Positions 8,860 through 17,189 of a stretch of 64,000 bases of DNA are shown here, one piece after another. The notes under the pieces were generated by a model that had not been told where the DNA came from, did no database searches, and saw nothing but the letters and a program-made list of their open reading frames with translations. Where the stretch lies: positions 124,001-188,000 of the forward strand of contig DAMBHY010000002.1 in assembly GCA_032068765.1 (NCBI GenBank). Reading direction: 5' to 3'. Each line of letters starts with the position of its first letter. Position 1 is the first letter of the stretch. The stretch is from DAMBHY01 sp032068765. Its GTDB lineage: Bacteria > Bacteroidota > Bacteroidia > Bacteroidales > Dysgonomonadaceae. The position numbers were made by a program, and so were the translations under genes.

Positions 8860-9588
8860 TTACGCTTCCTTACTTTCGTCCTTATCCTTCTTCTTGCGAA
8901 GAGACACGGTCAGCATTGCCTGCTTCACTTCCCGATTGATATTGTCTGTCAGTTGTTTGTAAGCTTCTTCCCCTTTCAAGAAAGCAAGTGCATTGATGGT
9001 TTTCACCACTTTTGTAAATGCTTTTTGCATTACAATGCGCGCTTCCTTTGCAGCTCCAATTTCGATAGCCGCTTCCATCCGTGTGCGGTCGTTGTAGACT
9101 GCTTCAAATTTCGAATTATTTTCTTTTAAAGCTGAAACGTAACTACCCACACCTATAAGTTTAATGATTTCGGCATATTCCGGTTTCTCATAATCCTGAA
9201 CCAGATTGCTGATAATACCCGTTTCTTTACGCATCGGTTTGCGCTGAATGTTTTTCCCGTATCCGTTCATAATATTCAACAACATATTTGCTCCTTCTGC
9301 AATTTTTGCATCCGGATTCAGCGATGCGCCTTTCAAGTATTGGCGCGTACCCGTAATGTTGGTGTCGCGCTTTGTGTCCCAATCTGCCATCTGTTTGGAC
9401 AACTCTTTGTCCCTGATGGGTATCAATGCTTGATCCAGCTTCAATAAAGCCGGTTTGTAATCGTTGCTCACAACATCCGTCAATTGCAGGATTTCCAAAT
9501 TTTCCTGCCCCAGATGTGAATCTATATTGGTCATTACTTGATAAAAATCAAATAATCCCACTGTGGTAAGATCTGATCTTTTAATCAT
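8860..9588 (-). CDS. Helix-rich protein of unknown function (resembles DUF6261)
   Basis: 242 residues with no signal peptide and no membrane segment. It opens MIKRSDLTTVGLFDFYQVM and is predicted almost entirely helical, ending in a charged tail (SLRKKKDKDESKEA). From memory it resembles the Bacteroidota family DUF6261, but no catalytic motif is visible and no function can be given. It is set apart from its neighbours: a bidirectional terminator on one side, and on the other about 350 bases of 41-42-bp tandem repeats (array A) lying between a candidate promoter and the gene. A relation between protein and repeats is suggested by the similar arrangement at 29.8-31 kb, but is inference. Confidence 0.7.
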   Translation of the reverse strand: MIKRSDLTTVGLFDFYQVMTNIDSHLGQENLEILQLTDVVSNDYKPALLKLDQALIPIRDKELSKQMADWDTKRDTNITGTRQYLKGASLNPDAKIAEGANMLLNIMNGYGKNIQRKPMRKETGIISNLVQDYEKPEYAEIIKLIGVGSYVSALKENNSKFEAVYNDRTRMEAAIEIGAAKEARIVMQKAFTKVVKTINALAFLKGEEAYKQLTDNINREVKQAMLTVSLRKKKDKDESKEA

Positions 9589-9639
9589 ACTTGTTCTTTT
9601 TATTAATTAATAATGATGTTTAATGGAGCTGTATGCCCT

Positions 9640-9931
9640 GAAAATGCTTTGCAATATATGTAATGACTTTCTGCTCGGTTGAAAGTGCTTTGCAGTAAAT
9701 GTAATGACTTTCTGCTCAGTTGAAAATGCTTTGCAGTATATGTAATGCAGTTTCTGTTCAGTTGAAAGTTATTTGCAAGTGGTGTAATGCAGTTTCTGTT
9801 CGGTTGAAAGTTATTTGCAAGTGGTGTAATGGCTTGTCCGCCCTGCGGAAAATGGTTTACATGTTATTGACAGCTCCTTCCGCAGAGCGGAAACGTGTCT
9901 GCATCGCGCGAGGGTATTCGTCCGATGATTT
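9640..9931. repeat. Repeat array A: seven units of 41-42 bp
   Basis: Units begin at 9640, 9681, 9722, 9764, 9806, 9848 and 9890 with GAAA; the first two are 41 bp and the rest 42. Units 1-5 are clearly related (GAAAgTgcTTTGCAg..., then GTAATGcagTTTCTGtTCgGTT) and units 6-7 have drifted. Each unit splits into two similar halves of about 20-22 bp. On the minus strand the halves read TTaCATaTACTGCAAAGC and TTTCAACCGAGCAGAAAG: both are alike at the ends and different in the middle. The array stays intergenic, upstream of the helical-protein gene. Changes between units are scattered substitutions, with no unique spacers, so it is not CRISPR. Confidence 0.85.
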
Positions 9932-9991
9932 GCAAAGGTTTTTTGGGAGTGAAATCGGTGTGATACATGATTTATCTACTGACAACAATTG

Positions 9992-9999
9992 CAAATATA
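9992..9999 (-). promoter_or_regulatory. Candidate -7 box reading into array A
   Basis: The minus strand reads TATATTTG, an exact fit to TAnnTTTG, between the terminator at 10015-10058 and array A. If it is used, the whole array would be transcribed as a leader of roughly 390 bases ahead of the gene starting at 9588. Confidence 0.5.
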
Positions 10000-10014
10000 A
10001 GTTTTTTTCTGAAT

Positions 10015-10058
10015 AAAAAGGAAGGAAAGAATGTAATTTGATTCTTTCCTTCCTTTTT
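10015..10058. terminator. Strong terminator, 18-bp perfect stem
   Basis: Positions 10015-10032 pair perfectly with 10041-10058 around an 8-base loop, with A/T tracts at both ends. It closes the minus-strand operon ending at 10083. Confidence 0.92.
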
Positions 10059-10082
10059 AACAAAATGATTGTGTATGAGCTA

Positions 10083-10970
10083 CTAAAAATATAACTGCAA
10101 GCCAAGAGTAAATTGGTTGCCTTTTGGTCCTTTGTCTGTGCGGAAAAGACTCAATGGCGAATAGCTTGCAAAAAATCCAAAATTGTCAATTCCTACATTT
10201 GCAATCAAATCGTAGGTGATGGGGCGGATATTCAAATCGCCTTCCATTTTTATCTTCTGTTTTTTGCCATTTTCCATCACCCACACTTTGGAAGAAGAAG
10301 TGGTTTTCACTTTCACCACTGCACCTGCATTCAAAAAGATAGAAGAATGGCGTCCCAGAGGAATGCTTGTTTCGAGCAATAGAGGGAAGGTGAGATAGGT
10401 GTAATGCAGACGCGAATTGAGATATTCGTTGCCGGGATTGGTGATTGTGATGATTGATTTGTAGTCCACCACCTCGATGGCTGCGTTTTTTTGAAAATGC
10501 ATGGAGTTGAACTGAATGCCCATGCCTGTTACAAATTCCAGATTGTTTGCTAAAGAATAGTTTCCTTCCAACAGATTGAGATTGTATTGCAAAGAGCGAC
10601 TGACGTTTATAACCGGTTCTAAATCTCCATTAAAGTTAGAAAATCCTATGCCGAATCCATCCCAGTGTGTATTATTTATTTTTCGTTTTTCTTTTGGTAA
10701 GAATATATTTGGGATAGATATAGAAAATTGATTGTCATAGGTCGTTTCTTGTGATATTCCATTAGCGAATACCCCTTCGTAGGTTTTTTCATATTTCACA
10801 TCTGCACTGTCTTTTTTTATCTTGTACACTGATACATTGGTTTGTTTATCGCAGTCTGTAATGATTACTTTCTTGTCGCGATAAATGATGGTTGTGTCAG
10901 GAACTAAGGTTGCGGCTGAAGCCGAGATGGCGCATGCGAGCATTGCCGAGATGAGAGTTATTGTTTTCAT
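10083..10970 (-). CDS. Outer-membrane beta-barrel-like protein of a sigma-factor operon
   Basis: 295 residues. A Sec signal peptide (MKTITLISAMLACAISASA) precedes a region with many alternating amphipathic strands, ending FTLGLQLYF with the aromatic C terminus of outer-membrane barrels. Patterns such as WDGFGIGFSNFNG and LTFPLLLETSIPLG resemble small porin-like barrels of Bacteroidota. The ligand is unknown. It is the last gene of sigma factor - anti-sigma - DUF4252 - barrel, 31 bases after the DUF4252 gene, so it is probably part of an envelope-stress output. Confidence 0.75.
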   Translation of the reverse strand: MKTITLISAMLACAISASAATLVPDTTIIYRDKKVIITDCDKQTNVSVYKIKKDSADVKYEKTYEGVFANGISQETTYDNQFSISIPNIFLPKEKRKINNTHWDGFGIGFSNFNGDLEPVINVSRSLQYNLNLLEGNYSLANNLEFVTGMGIQFNSMHFQKNAAIEVVDYKSIITITNPGNEYLNSRLHYTYLTFPLLLETSIPLGRHSSIFLNAGAVVKVKTTSSSKVWVMENGKKQKIKMEGDLNIRPITYDLIANVGIDNFGFFASYSPLSLFRTDKGPKGNQFTLGLQLYF

Positions 10971-11001
10971 AATCTTTTTGGATTTTATTGTGTGTAATTT
11001 G

Positions 11002-11460
11002 TTATTTCTTTTTGATGAATAGGCTGTTTACCAAACTTTCAGAATCTTTTCCCCCTTCCATATAGATAAGCGTTGCTTTTCCGTCATTATTTATTTTGAA
11101 GAGGATATATCTGTATATCCTGTTGTTGATGAGTGGAAGCTGGTAGTATCCTGAAGATATGACGCCGTTGCTCACCACTTCTTTGATCTTGTACGCCGAT
11201 TTTTTGTCGCTGCTCAGTGCTTTTTGCACGTCTTCCGAAAATGGTATTTCGTATTTCATCGTGATGCTGCGGAAGGCGTCGAGTTTGTAGTTTTGCAAAG
11301 CTTCTTTGTTCAATACCACCATGGTGGCTCCGCGCTTTTTACCGTATTTTTCGAATACGGACTTGATTTCGAGCTGGTCTTGTGCAAAACATCCGCCGAT
11401 ACTTATCACTGCGAATAAGCAGACGGCTATCAGGCGTTGAAAGAAATATTTTTGTTTCAT
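11002..11460 (-). CDS. DUF4252-like secreted protein
   Basis: 152 residues from the ATG at 11460. That start was chosen because MKQKYFFQRLIAVCLFAVISIGGCFAQ is a clean signal peptide, whereas the open frame upstream overlaps the anti-sigma gene. The mature part (FEKYGKKRGATMVVLNKEAL, then YEIPFSEDVQKALSSDKK and GYYQLPLINNRIYRYILFK) has the features I associate with DUF4252, small periplasmic proteins found in sigma/anti-sigma operons. No function is known. A Cys next to the cleavage site (GGCFAQ) leaves a lipoprotein form possible. Confidence 0.7.
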   Translation of the reverse strand: MKQKYFFQRLIAVCLFAVISIGGCFAQDQLEIKSVFEKYGKKRGATMVVLNKEALQNYKLDAFRSITMKYEIPFSEDVQKALSSDKKSAYKIKEVVSNGVISSGYYQLPLINNRIYRYILFKINNDGKATLIYMEGGKDSESLVNSLFIKKK

Positions 11461-11480
11461 AATTATCTCCTTATCTATTT

Positions 11481-11942
11481 TTATTCCATTATTAAGGATA
11501 ATTGTTCTTCTATTACTTTGTTTTCTGTTTTCACATTGTTCAGGGAGATATTGGCGTAAGATTTCACCGCCTCTTCGTTGGTAATCTGTTTGCCGTCTAT
11601 CCACACGCTGTTTTGTGCGAATGTATTTGGAGTATTTATATCTTGCAGGATGAAAAGCATTCCCAGTAATACTGCCGCGCTCACAGATATGACGGCACTT
11701 ATAATTCTGTTTCTTTTTTTATTGTCAACGGCATGAAGCTTCACCACTTTTTCTTCGGCTATCACTTCGTTGAGGATAGATAGTGCCTGACGCTCATCTT
11801 CCATGTAGCGGAAAATATCTTTCATCTCTTCATGCTCCGGCTTAACCTCTTTGCCATTGAAATAATTGTGGAGTTGCGCCTCCTCTTCGTGAGAAGTTTC
11901 TCCCTCCAAATATTTGTCAAGTAATTCGTTTATATTGTTCAT
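11481..11942 (-). CDS. Anti-sigma-like single-span membrane protein
   Basis: 153 residues from the ATG at 11942. The cytoplasmic N-terminal part is acidic (NNINELLDKYLEGETSHEEEAQLHNYF), the usual first helices of Bacteroidota anti-sigma proteins. One transmembrane helix follows (about 75-97, IISAVISVSAAVLLGMLFIL), then a short periplasmic tail. It lies between the sigma gene upstream and the DUF4252/barrel genes downstream, so it probably sequesters that sigma factor until an envelope signal arrives. There is no FecR domain. Confidence 0.75.
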   Translation of the reverse strand: MNNINELLDKYLEGETSHEEEAQLHNYFNGKEVKPEHEEMKDIFRYMEDERQALSILNEVIAEEKVVKLHAVDNKKRNRIISAVISVSAAVLLGMLFILQDINTPNTFAQNSVWIDGKQITNEEAVKSYANISLNNVKTENKVIEEQLSLIME

Positions 11943-12054
11943 AATTTTTAGCTGTTGGCTTTTAGCTTTTAGCAAATAGCTCTTAATTCTTTTATCTTTT
12001 TTCCGCAGATTTTGCTGATATTCGCAGAACCATTTTTCAATCCCAATTTCTCTG

Positions 12055-12106
12055 TCTTTCTGTCTTTCCGTCTTTTAGTCTTTCCGTCTTTTAGTCTTTC
12101 CGTCTT
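12055..12106. repeat. 16-bp tandem repeat overlapping the end of the sigma gene
   Basis: TCTTTCCGTCTTTTAG occurs at 12063-12078 and 12079-12094 and partly at 12095-12106, with a variant before it. On the minus strand it encodes the last residues and stop of the sigma factor (DGKTKRRKD). The neighbouring 11943-12054 is low-complexity intergenic sequence. Confidence 0.8.
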
Positions 12107-12608
12107 GTTTATAATACGCCAGATATGCCTCGCGCAGGCGTTTTCGCGCTCTGGATAAATTGATGCGTACAGCCTCGGCAGTCATGTGATGTAATTCCAT
12201 TATTTCTTTTGTGTCATATCCTTCGATGTCTTTGAGTTGCAGAATCTGTCTTTGCAAGGGTGGAAGCGTGGATATGATTTTTCGGATAGTTTCCTGAGTG
12301 TCTAATTCTTCTACCAATTCTTCAGGTGATTGCTGCGTATCAATTTTTGTATCCAATAAAGTCTCGTCCGCCATATAGCGATGTGTCCTGATGCGGTCGA
12401 TACATATATTCTTGGTCATCGTTACACAATATGCTTCTTTGTTTTGAAATTGTCCGAATTCTGCTCGCTTGTGCCACAGTCTTAGGAATACCTCCTGCAC
12501 CACGTCTTCCGCGTCCTGCCTGTTCGTCAGCATCCGAAATGCTACTTGAAGAAGCGACGGACGAAAGTTTGTAATCAGTTGTTTGTATTCGGCAATTTCC
12601 ATATTCAA
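12075..12608 (-). CDS. ECF-type RNA polymerase sigma factor
   Basis: 177-residue sigma factor with the two ECF regions: region 2 (LLQVAFRMLTNRQDAEDVVQEVFLRLW, about 19-45) and region 4 (LPPLQRQILQLKDIEGYDTKEIM...AVRINLSRARKRLREAY, about 118-165). It directs RNA polymerase to a specific promoter set. The genes behind it (single-span anti-sigma, DUF4252, barrel) point to an envelope regulon. Its basic tail QDGKTKRRKD is encoded by 16-bp tandem repeats that also supply the stop codon, so the C terminus may vary among strains. Confidence 0.92.
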   Translation of the reverse strand: MNMEIAEYKQLITNFRPSLLQVAFRMLTNRQDAEDVVQEVFLRLWHKRAEFGQFQNKEAYCVTMTKNICIDRIRTHRYMADETLLDTKIDTQQSPEELVEELDTQETIRKIISTLPPLQRQILQLKDIEGYDTKEIMELHHMTAEAVRINLSRARKRLREAYLAYYKQDGKTKRRKD

Positions 12609-12651
12609 TTATAACGACGAAAGTGTGTGCTAAAACGTAACATCCAAATGC

Positions 12652-12687
12652 AAAAAAAATAGCAGTTACCTCTTGTGATAACTGCTA
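12652..12687 (-). terminator. Terminator behind folD
   Basis: TAGCAGTTA and TAACTGCTA form a perfect 9-bp stem; on the minus strand it is followed by eight T. Confidence 0.9.
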
Positions 12688-12713
12688 ATCTATTATTTAT
12701 TATTGTTTTATTT

Positions 12714-13595
12714 TTATTTATAGACTTCTTTTTTTCCTGCTAACAATGTATTCTTCATCAAAGAAACAATGGTCATTGGTCCAACTCCTCCCGGAACGGG
12801 TGTAATGTAAGAGGCTTTTGGAGCTACTTCATCAAAAGCAACATCGCCCGTAAGTTTGAATCCTGATTTTTTGGAAGCATCAGGTACGCGTGTTGTGCCC
12901 ACATCTATAATAACTACGCCGTCTTTTACCATATCGGCTTTCACAAATTCGGGAGAACCCAAAGCCGCTATGATAATGTCGGCTTGCAGACAGATTTCCT
13001 TGATGTTTTTTGTGCGGCTGTGGCAAACGGTAACCGTGCAGTCTCCTGGATTTCCTTTTTGCATCATCAATGTAGCGGCAGGTTTGCCCACAATATTGCT
13101 TCTTCCCAAAATCACGCAGTGTTTGCCTTGCGTGTCAATGTGGTATCGTTTCAGCAATTCCACTATTCCGGCAGGAGTTGCAGAAAGGAAGCAGGGCAAT
13201 CCCAATGACATTCTTCCCACATTCACGGGATGAAAACCGTCCACATCTTTTCTGTAATCAATTGCTTCGGTAATCTTATCTTCTGAAATATGTTTTGGAA
13301 GAGGTAATTGAACGATAAATCCATCCACATCATCATCTTCATTCAATCTTTTTACGCAAGCAATCAATTCTTCCTCTGTTACGTCTGATTCATAACGGAT
13401 AAGCGATGATTTGAAACCCACTTCTTCGCAAGCTTTCACTTTGCTTGCAACATATGTTTCACTGCCGCCGTCATGTCCAACCAAAACTGCTGCAAGATGA
13501 GGTGTTTTTCCACCATTTAATTTTATTTGAGCTACCTCTTCGGCAATTTCTTTCTTGATTTGTGCCGCAACTGCTTTTCCATCTATTATATTCAT
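12714..13595 (-). CDS. folD: Bifunctional methylenetetrahydrofolate dehydrogenase / cyclohydrolase
   Basis: 293-residue FolD, interconverting 5,10-methylene- and 10-formyl-tetrahydrofolate in the cytosol with NADP as cofactor. Signatures are intact: YVASKVKACEEVG with the catalytic Lys, DGFIVQLPLPKHI, the nucleotide-binding segment VILGRSNIVGKPAATLM, and the C-terminal PVPGGVGPMTIVSLM. The length is standard. It has its own terminator and lies 128 bases after ffh on the same strand. It supplies one-carbon units for purines and initiator tRNA, and connects functionally with thyA, folA and pabABC elsewhere in the window. Confidence 0.97.
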   Translation of the reverse strand: MNIIDGKAVAAQIKKEIAEEVAQIKLNGGKTPHLAAVLVGHDGGSETYVASKVKACEEVGFKSSLIRYESDVTEEELIACVKRLNEDDDVDGFIVQLPLPKHISEDKITEAIDYRKDVDGFHPVNVGRMSLGLPCFLSATPAGIVELLKRYHIDTQGKHCVILGRSNIVGKPAATLMMQKGNPGDCTVTVCHSRTKNIKEICLQADIIIAALGSPEFVKADMVKDGVVIIDVGTTRVPDASKKSGFKLTGDVAFDEVAPKASYITPVPGGVGPMTIVSLMKNTLLAGKKEVYK

Positions 13596-13614
13596 GTTGA
13601 TGTTTATTTTTTGG

Positions 13615-13721
13615 TGTTTAACGTTTATTGTCCCGCGTTCATTGTTTAAAGTTTTATTACAAGAGCCAATTCTAAATATTCATATTTTGGGATTGTCTCC
13701 ATACCTCTAAACAATAAACGT
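13615..13721. repeat. Intergenic inverted repeat and dispersed 17-mer
   Basis: ACGTTTATTGT (13621-13631) is repeated inverted as ACAATAAACGT (13711-13721). Between them, GTTCATTGTTTAAAGTT (13637-13653) is an exact copy of a 17-mer also found on both sides of corA. No T-run follows, so this is not an obvious terminator of ffh. Confidence 0.65.
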
Positions 13722-13723
13722 GA

Positions 13724-15049
13724 TTATCGTCTCCGCAGATTCTTCATCATAGCTTTTCCACCGCCATTTGTCATCATGCGCATCATTTTGCGCGTTTCGT
13801 CAAATTGCTTGATGAGCTTGTTTACTTCCTGAACTTTTGTTCCACTACCAGCTGCTATACGCTGACGACGGCTTCCGTTTATTATTTCAGGATTGGTTCT
13901 TTCTTTTGGAGTCATCGAATAGATAATGGCTTCGATACTTTTAAATGCGTCGTCGTCAATATCCAAATCTTTGATTTGCTTGCCGACGCCCGGAATCATT
14001 GATGCCAAATCCTTCAGATTACCCATTTTTTTGATTTGCTGGATTTGTGCGATGAAATCGTTGAAATCAAATTGATTTTTAGCAATTTTCTTTTGAAGTC
14101 TGCGTGCTTCTTCTTCGTCGTACTGCTCTTGTGCTTTTTCAACCAACGAAACGATGTCACCCATACCCAAGATACGGTCTGCCATACGTTCGGGATGGAA
14201 AACATCCAATGCATCTAGTTTTTCGCCCGTTCCTACAAATTTGATAGGTTTGTTTACAACCGAGCGAATAGAAAGAGCGGCACCACCACGGGTGTCACCA
14301 TCTAATTTAGTCAATACAACTCCGGTGAAATCTAATCGGTCATTAAATTCTTTGGCTGTATTTACAGCATCTTGTCCGGTCATGGAGTCTACCACGAAAA
14401 GGATTTCTTGAGGATTGATAGCTTTTTTGATTGCTTCAATCTCGTTCATCATTTCTTCGTCAACAGCCAAACGACCAGCAGTATCCACAATCACCAAATC
14501 CCGACCGTGTTCGCGTGCGTATTTAATTGCGTTTTCCGCAATTTTTACCGGATTTTGATTTCCTTCTTCCGAATAAACAGGAACATTTATTTGTTCACCC
14601 AGTATTTTCAACTGTTGTATTGCAGCAGGACGATAAACGTCGGCAGCAACCAGCAAAGGATTTTTGCCTTTTTTTGATTTAAGCAAATTGGCAAGTTTAC
14701 CCGAGAAAGTTGTCTTACCAGAACCTTGCAAACCCGACATTAAAATTACTGCAGGAGTACCTTTAATATTGATGTCAACAGCAGTTCCTCCCATAAGGAT
14801 AGCAAGTTCGTCATGGACAATCTTTACTAACATTTGTTCCGGTTTAACTGCCGTAAGCACATTTTGACCGAGCGCTTTTTGTTTTACGGTTTCAGTAAAA
14901 TCTTTTGCTGTTTTGTAATTTACGTCGGCATCAAGTAAGGCGCGGCGTACTTCCTTAAGCATTTCGGCAATATTGATTTCGGTAATTTTGCCTTCACCTT
15001 TTAATATCTTAAATGACCGTTCGAGTCTATCACTTAAATTTTCAAACAT
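13724..15049 (-). CDS. ffh: Signal recognition particle GTPase
   Basis: 441-residue Ffh/SRP54, the cytosolic GTPase that binds signal sequences emerging from the ribosome and hands them to FtsY and SecYEG. The NG domain carries the P-loop GLQGSGKTT (about 109-117), DTAGR and TKLDGD. The C-terminal M domain has the RNA-binding SRRQRIAAGSG and the methionine-rich end MMRMMTNGGGKAMMKNL. All motifs are intact and the length is normal. It stands alone, with a long hairpin terminator of the neighbouring gene just upstream. Confidence 0.98.
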   Translation of the reverse strand: MFENLSDRLERSFKILKGEGKITEINIAEMLKEVRRALLDADVNYKTAKDFTETVKQKALGQNVLTAVKPEQMLVKIVHDELAILMGGTAVDINIKGTPAVILMSGLQGSGKTTFSGKLANLLKSKKGKNPLLVAADVYRPAAIQQLKILGEQINVPVYSEEGNQNPVKIAENAIKYAREHGRDLVIVDTAGRLAVDEEMMNEIEAIKKAINPQEILFVVDSMTGQDAVNTAKEFNDRLDFTGVVLTKLDGDTRGGAALSIRSVVNKPIKFVGTGEKLDALDVFHPERMADRILGMGDIVSLVEKAQEQYDEEEARRLQKKIAKNQFDFNDFIAQIQQIKKMGNLKDLASMIPGVGKQIKDLDIDDDAFKSIEAIIYSMTPKERTNPEIINGSRRQRIAAGSGTKVQEVNKLIKQFDETRKMMRMMTNGGGKAMMKNLRRR

Positions 15050-15140
15050 ATCTTCGAGGAATTTTTATTTAATAATGTGTGCAAAGATAGAAAAAAAGAA
15101 TTGTTCCAAAAGCTCACTAAACATCTACCTAATGATTATA

Positions 15141-15186
15141 GATGAAAAAGACCTAAAAAGTGTATTTTTTTAGGTCTTTTTCATCT
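15141..15186 (-). terminator. Long hairpin terminator behind the Ig-like lipoprotein gene
   Basis: AGATGAAAAAGACCTAAAAA (15141-15160) pairs with its complement at 15167-15186. On the minus strand it follows the stop at 15210. Confidence 0.85.
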
Positions 15187-15209
15187 AATAAGCTATTTTT
15201 CTTGGATTC

Positions 15210-15719
15210 TTATTTTTTAATAAGAAACTCATTTTCTAAAGTGATATTTTTAATATTATTTGATTTACTTCCTTTACTAAAGAAACTGCTATCGACTATT
15301 GAAATCACTTTTGTTATTTTATATTTACCTGGTTCAAAGTTAAAATCATATACGTCTAAAGTTTCTATAAAATCAAAAGAACTATTAGGAGAAACAATTT
15401 TTCCATCATCAAAAAATATATATCCATCCTTAAATTCTAAATTTTCCCATTTTCCGTTATTTAAAAAACTAACTTGTTGATAAAAGCTTGATTTAATTAT
15501 ATATTTGGAATTATTTTTAATAGTAACTATAATTTTTTTATCATTTAGTTTAAGAATCTTTGGACTAATAATCATTTTTATATTATTGGTTTCCTTATTA
15601 GTGATGTTTTCAAATAAACCTTCATAACTTGAAGCCATGCAATTTGTTCTGATTCTATTATTACATCCAAAAAGGAATGTTATTGATATAATCAACAATA
15701 ATTTAAAACTTATTTTCAT
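15210..15719 (-). CDS. Lipoprotein with an immunoglobulin-like beta domain
   Basis: 169 residues. MKISFKLLLIISITFLFGC is a lipoprotein signal with the modified Cys at 19. The rest is beta-rich: KKIIVTIKNNSKYIIKSSFYQQVSFLNNGKWENL followed by FEPGKYKITKVISI looks like bacterial Ig-like domains in which a 'PGKY' turn precedes the last strands. The function is unknown. It lies 11 bases behind the broken trypsin-like protease gene on the same strand, so it may have been a partner or inhibitor of that enzyme. Base composition is more AT-rich than neighbouring housekeeping genes. Confidence 0.6.
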   Translation of the reverse strand: MKISFKLLLIISITFLFGCNNRIRTNCMASSYEGLFENITNKETNNIKMIISPKILKLNDKKIIVTIKNNSKYIIKSSFYQQVSFLNNGKWENLEFKDGYIFFDDGKIVSPNSSFDFIETLDVYDFNFEPGKYKITKVISIVDSSFFSKGSKSNNIKNITLENEFLIKK

Positions 15720-15730
15720 ATAAATACTAC

Positions 15731-16918
15731 TTAGTAGCGGACTATTGATAATGCTTGATTTACATTGCTAGATTTAGAATAATATGCTAAATTGGTTTTT
15801 GGATCACTTCCTGAATGAATTCCAACTGTATATCTGATATTATCAGTTCCTATAGCAAAAATAATTCCGCCGCTATCTCCATAATCGCTGTCATAACTTG
15901 CTTCTACAAGGTCATAAATAGTATATTTAATGCCATCCCTTGTTGTGGTAATAGTTCTGCTTGTTGACGAAACTGTGCCTTTCTGAAGGTCTGAATTTGC
16001 ACCACATAAATATACAACGCCATTAATTCCTACGGATTTGTTTACTGATGATAAAACGCCTCCGCAACTAATGTTGTTAGATGGTAAGAAGGCTTGGTTT
16101 ATTATTTCTGCAAATGATGCATCAGCTTTACTTCCATCAAAACTTCTTTTAATACATTTACCAATTATTGCAGTGTTATAAATTACATTATCATTTAATT
16201 TGAAGCTGTGTCCTGCGACTACCATTCCTACTTTAGTATTATCATTTGCTAATTTAGCTCTATAACCAAAAGATGAAAAAGCGTTAGATGGGTTAAATAC
16301 AATATCTCCAGGCAATAGTTGATTGGCTCCAGATTGTTCTAAATTAATAAACTCTCCTTTTTTAAAAATAAAGAATGGAGAATTGCCGATTTCTTGTTTT
16401 AATTTTAAAATCTTATCATCATTGAAATCTTCCAGAAATATTTCAATAATATTTTTGTTATCTATTAAACCAAAACCTATAATATTATTATTAGGGGTAT
16501 TTTTGTGATATTCGGTTATTCTATTCATTTGATTTAATAATACAACATATGGATATTTACATTTTTCTAAAACGATATTTTCGGATCCACATCTTTGAAC
16601 AAATTCTTTGCGATGAACCTTAGGATTACCTGAAATAAGGATAACTAATTTTCCTTCTTTATTAACATAACATCCTCCATAATAACCGGGATAATTATAT
16701 GTCTCTGACGAAGGATTAGGAGATGATTTAAAAGAGTCCAATAATCTATTATATTCTTCTAAACCTTTAGACTGGATTAGCGGAATTTCTAATTAAGATC
16801 TTGTTTCTATTTTCGCATTATTATCAGAAGATATTAAATCTTCAAAATCCATAGAGTCACATCCAGTAGCACCAAAAGCAATTAAACAAATAAATAAATA
16901 GTAATAATAATTTTTCAT
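15731..16918 (-). pseudogene. Trypsin-like (S1) lipoprotein protease interrupted by an in-frame TAA
   Basis: From the ATG at 16918 a lipoprotein signal (MKNYYYYLFICLIAFGATGC) and 21 further residues are read, then TAA at 16793-16795. The same frame continues without a break for about 354 codons to 15731. The second part has serine-protease features: a histidine region VGMVVAGHSF and the nucleophile motif YGDSGGIIF followed by YTVGIHSG. It has no good start of its own (the first candidate is TTG at 16741). The simplest reading is one secreted S1 protease inactivated by a single nonsense change. Sequencing error or stop read-through are the alternatives. Confidence 0.75.
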
Positions 16919-17007
16919 AATTTTTTGTATTATGTGTGTTGATAATTTATTAATTAACGTATATCTACCATAAATGTTCAAAAACATTAAATTTTATTAT
17001 TGACAGT

Positions 17008-17109
17008 TTATTGATAAATAAGATTATTAATCGTCTCTTTGTTATAAATGCGTTCAATTAGAACTCCGTATTTATTATAAAAACTTTCAAGTATTGAGTT
17101 TTTGATCAT
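17008..17109 (-). CDS. Possible 33-residue ORF or gene remnant
   Basis: MIKNSILESFYNKYGVLIER onward; it starts 2 bases after the stop of the truncated lipoprotein and ends at TAA 17008. The composition (Asn, Ile, Tyr, Lys) suits this AT-rich stretch. It may be the remainder of that lipoprotein gene or not a gene at all. Nothing is recognisable. Confidence 0.2.
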   Translation of the reverse strand: MIKNSILESFYNKYGVLIERIYNKETINNLIYQ

Positions 17110-17111
17110 TT

Positions 17112-17189
17112 TTATATAATGAATTTTTTAGCACATGAAGTGAAAAAAGTAAAAGTGAATAATACCGCTGCAATAAATAGTTTTTTCAT
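17112..17189 (-). CDS. 25-residue lipoprotein leader, probably truncated
   Basis: MKKLFIAAVLFTFTFFTSCAKKF is a complete lipoprotein signal with lipobox TSC, but the frame stops six residues after the Cys. Its ATG overlaps the TGA of the preceding gene (ATGA), a coupling usual for intact operon genes. I read it as the start of a decayed lipoprotein gene; a genuine mini-lipoprotein (compare lysis-type lipopeptides) is the alternative. Confidence 0.4.
   Translation of the reverse strand: MKKLFIAAVLFTFTFFTSCAKKFII

Noticed and set aside
9720..10016. Open frame across array A with alternating heptad-like motifs
   Set aside because: It is a by-product of the 42-bp period; it lies opposite the helical-protein gene and ends in the terminator region, with no homology visible.
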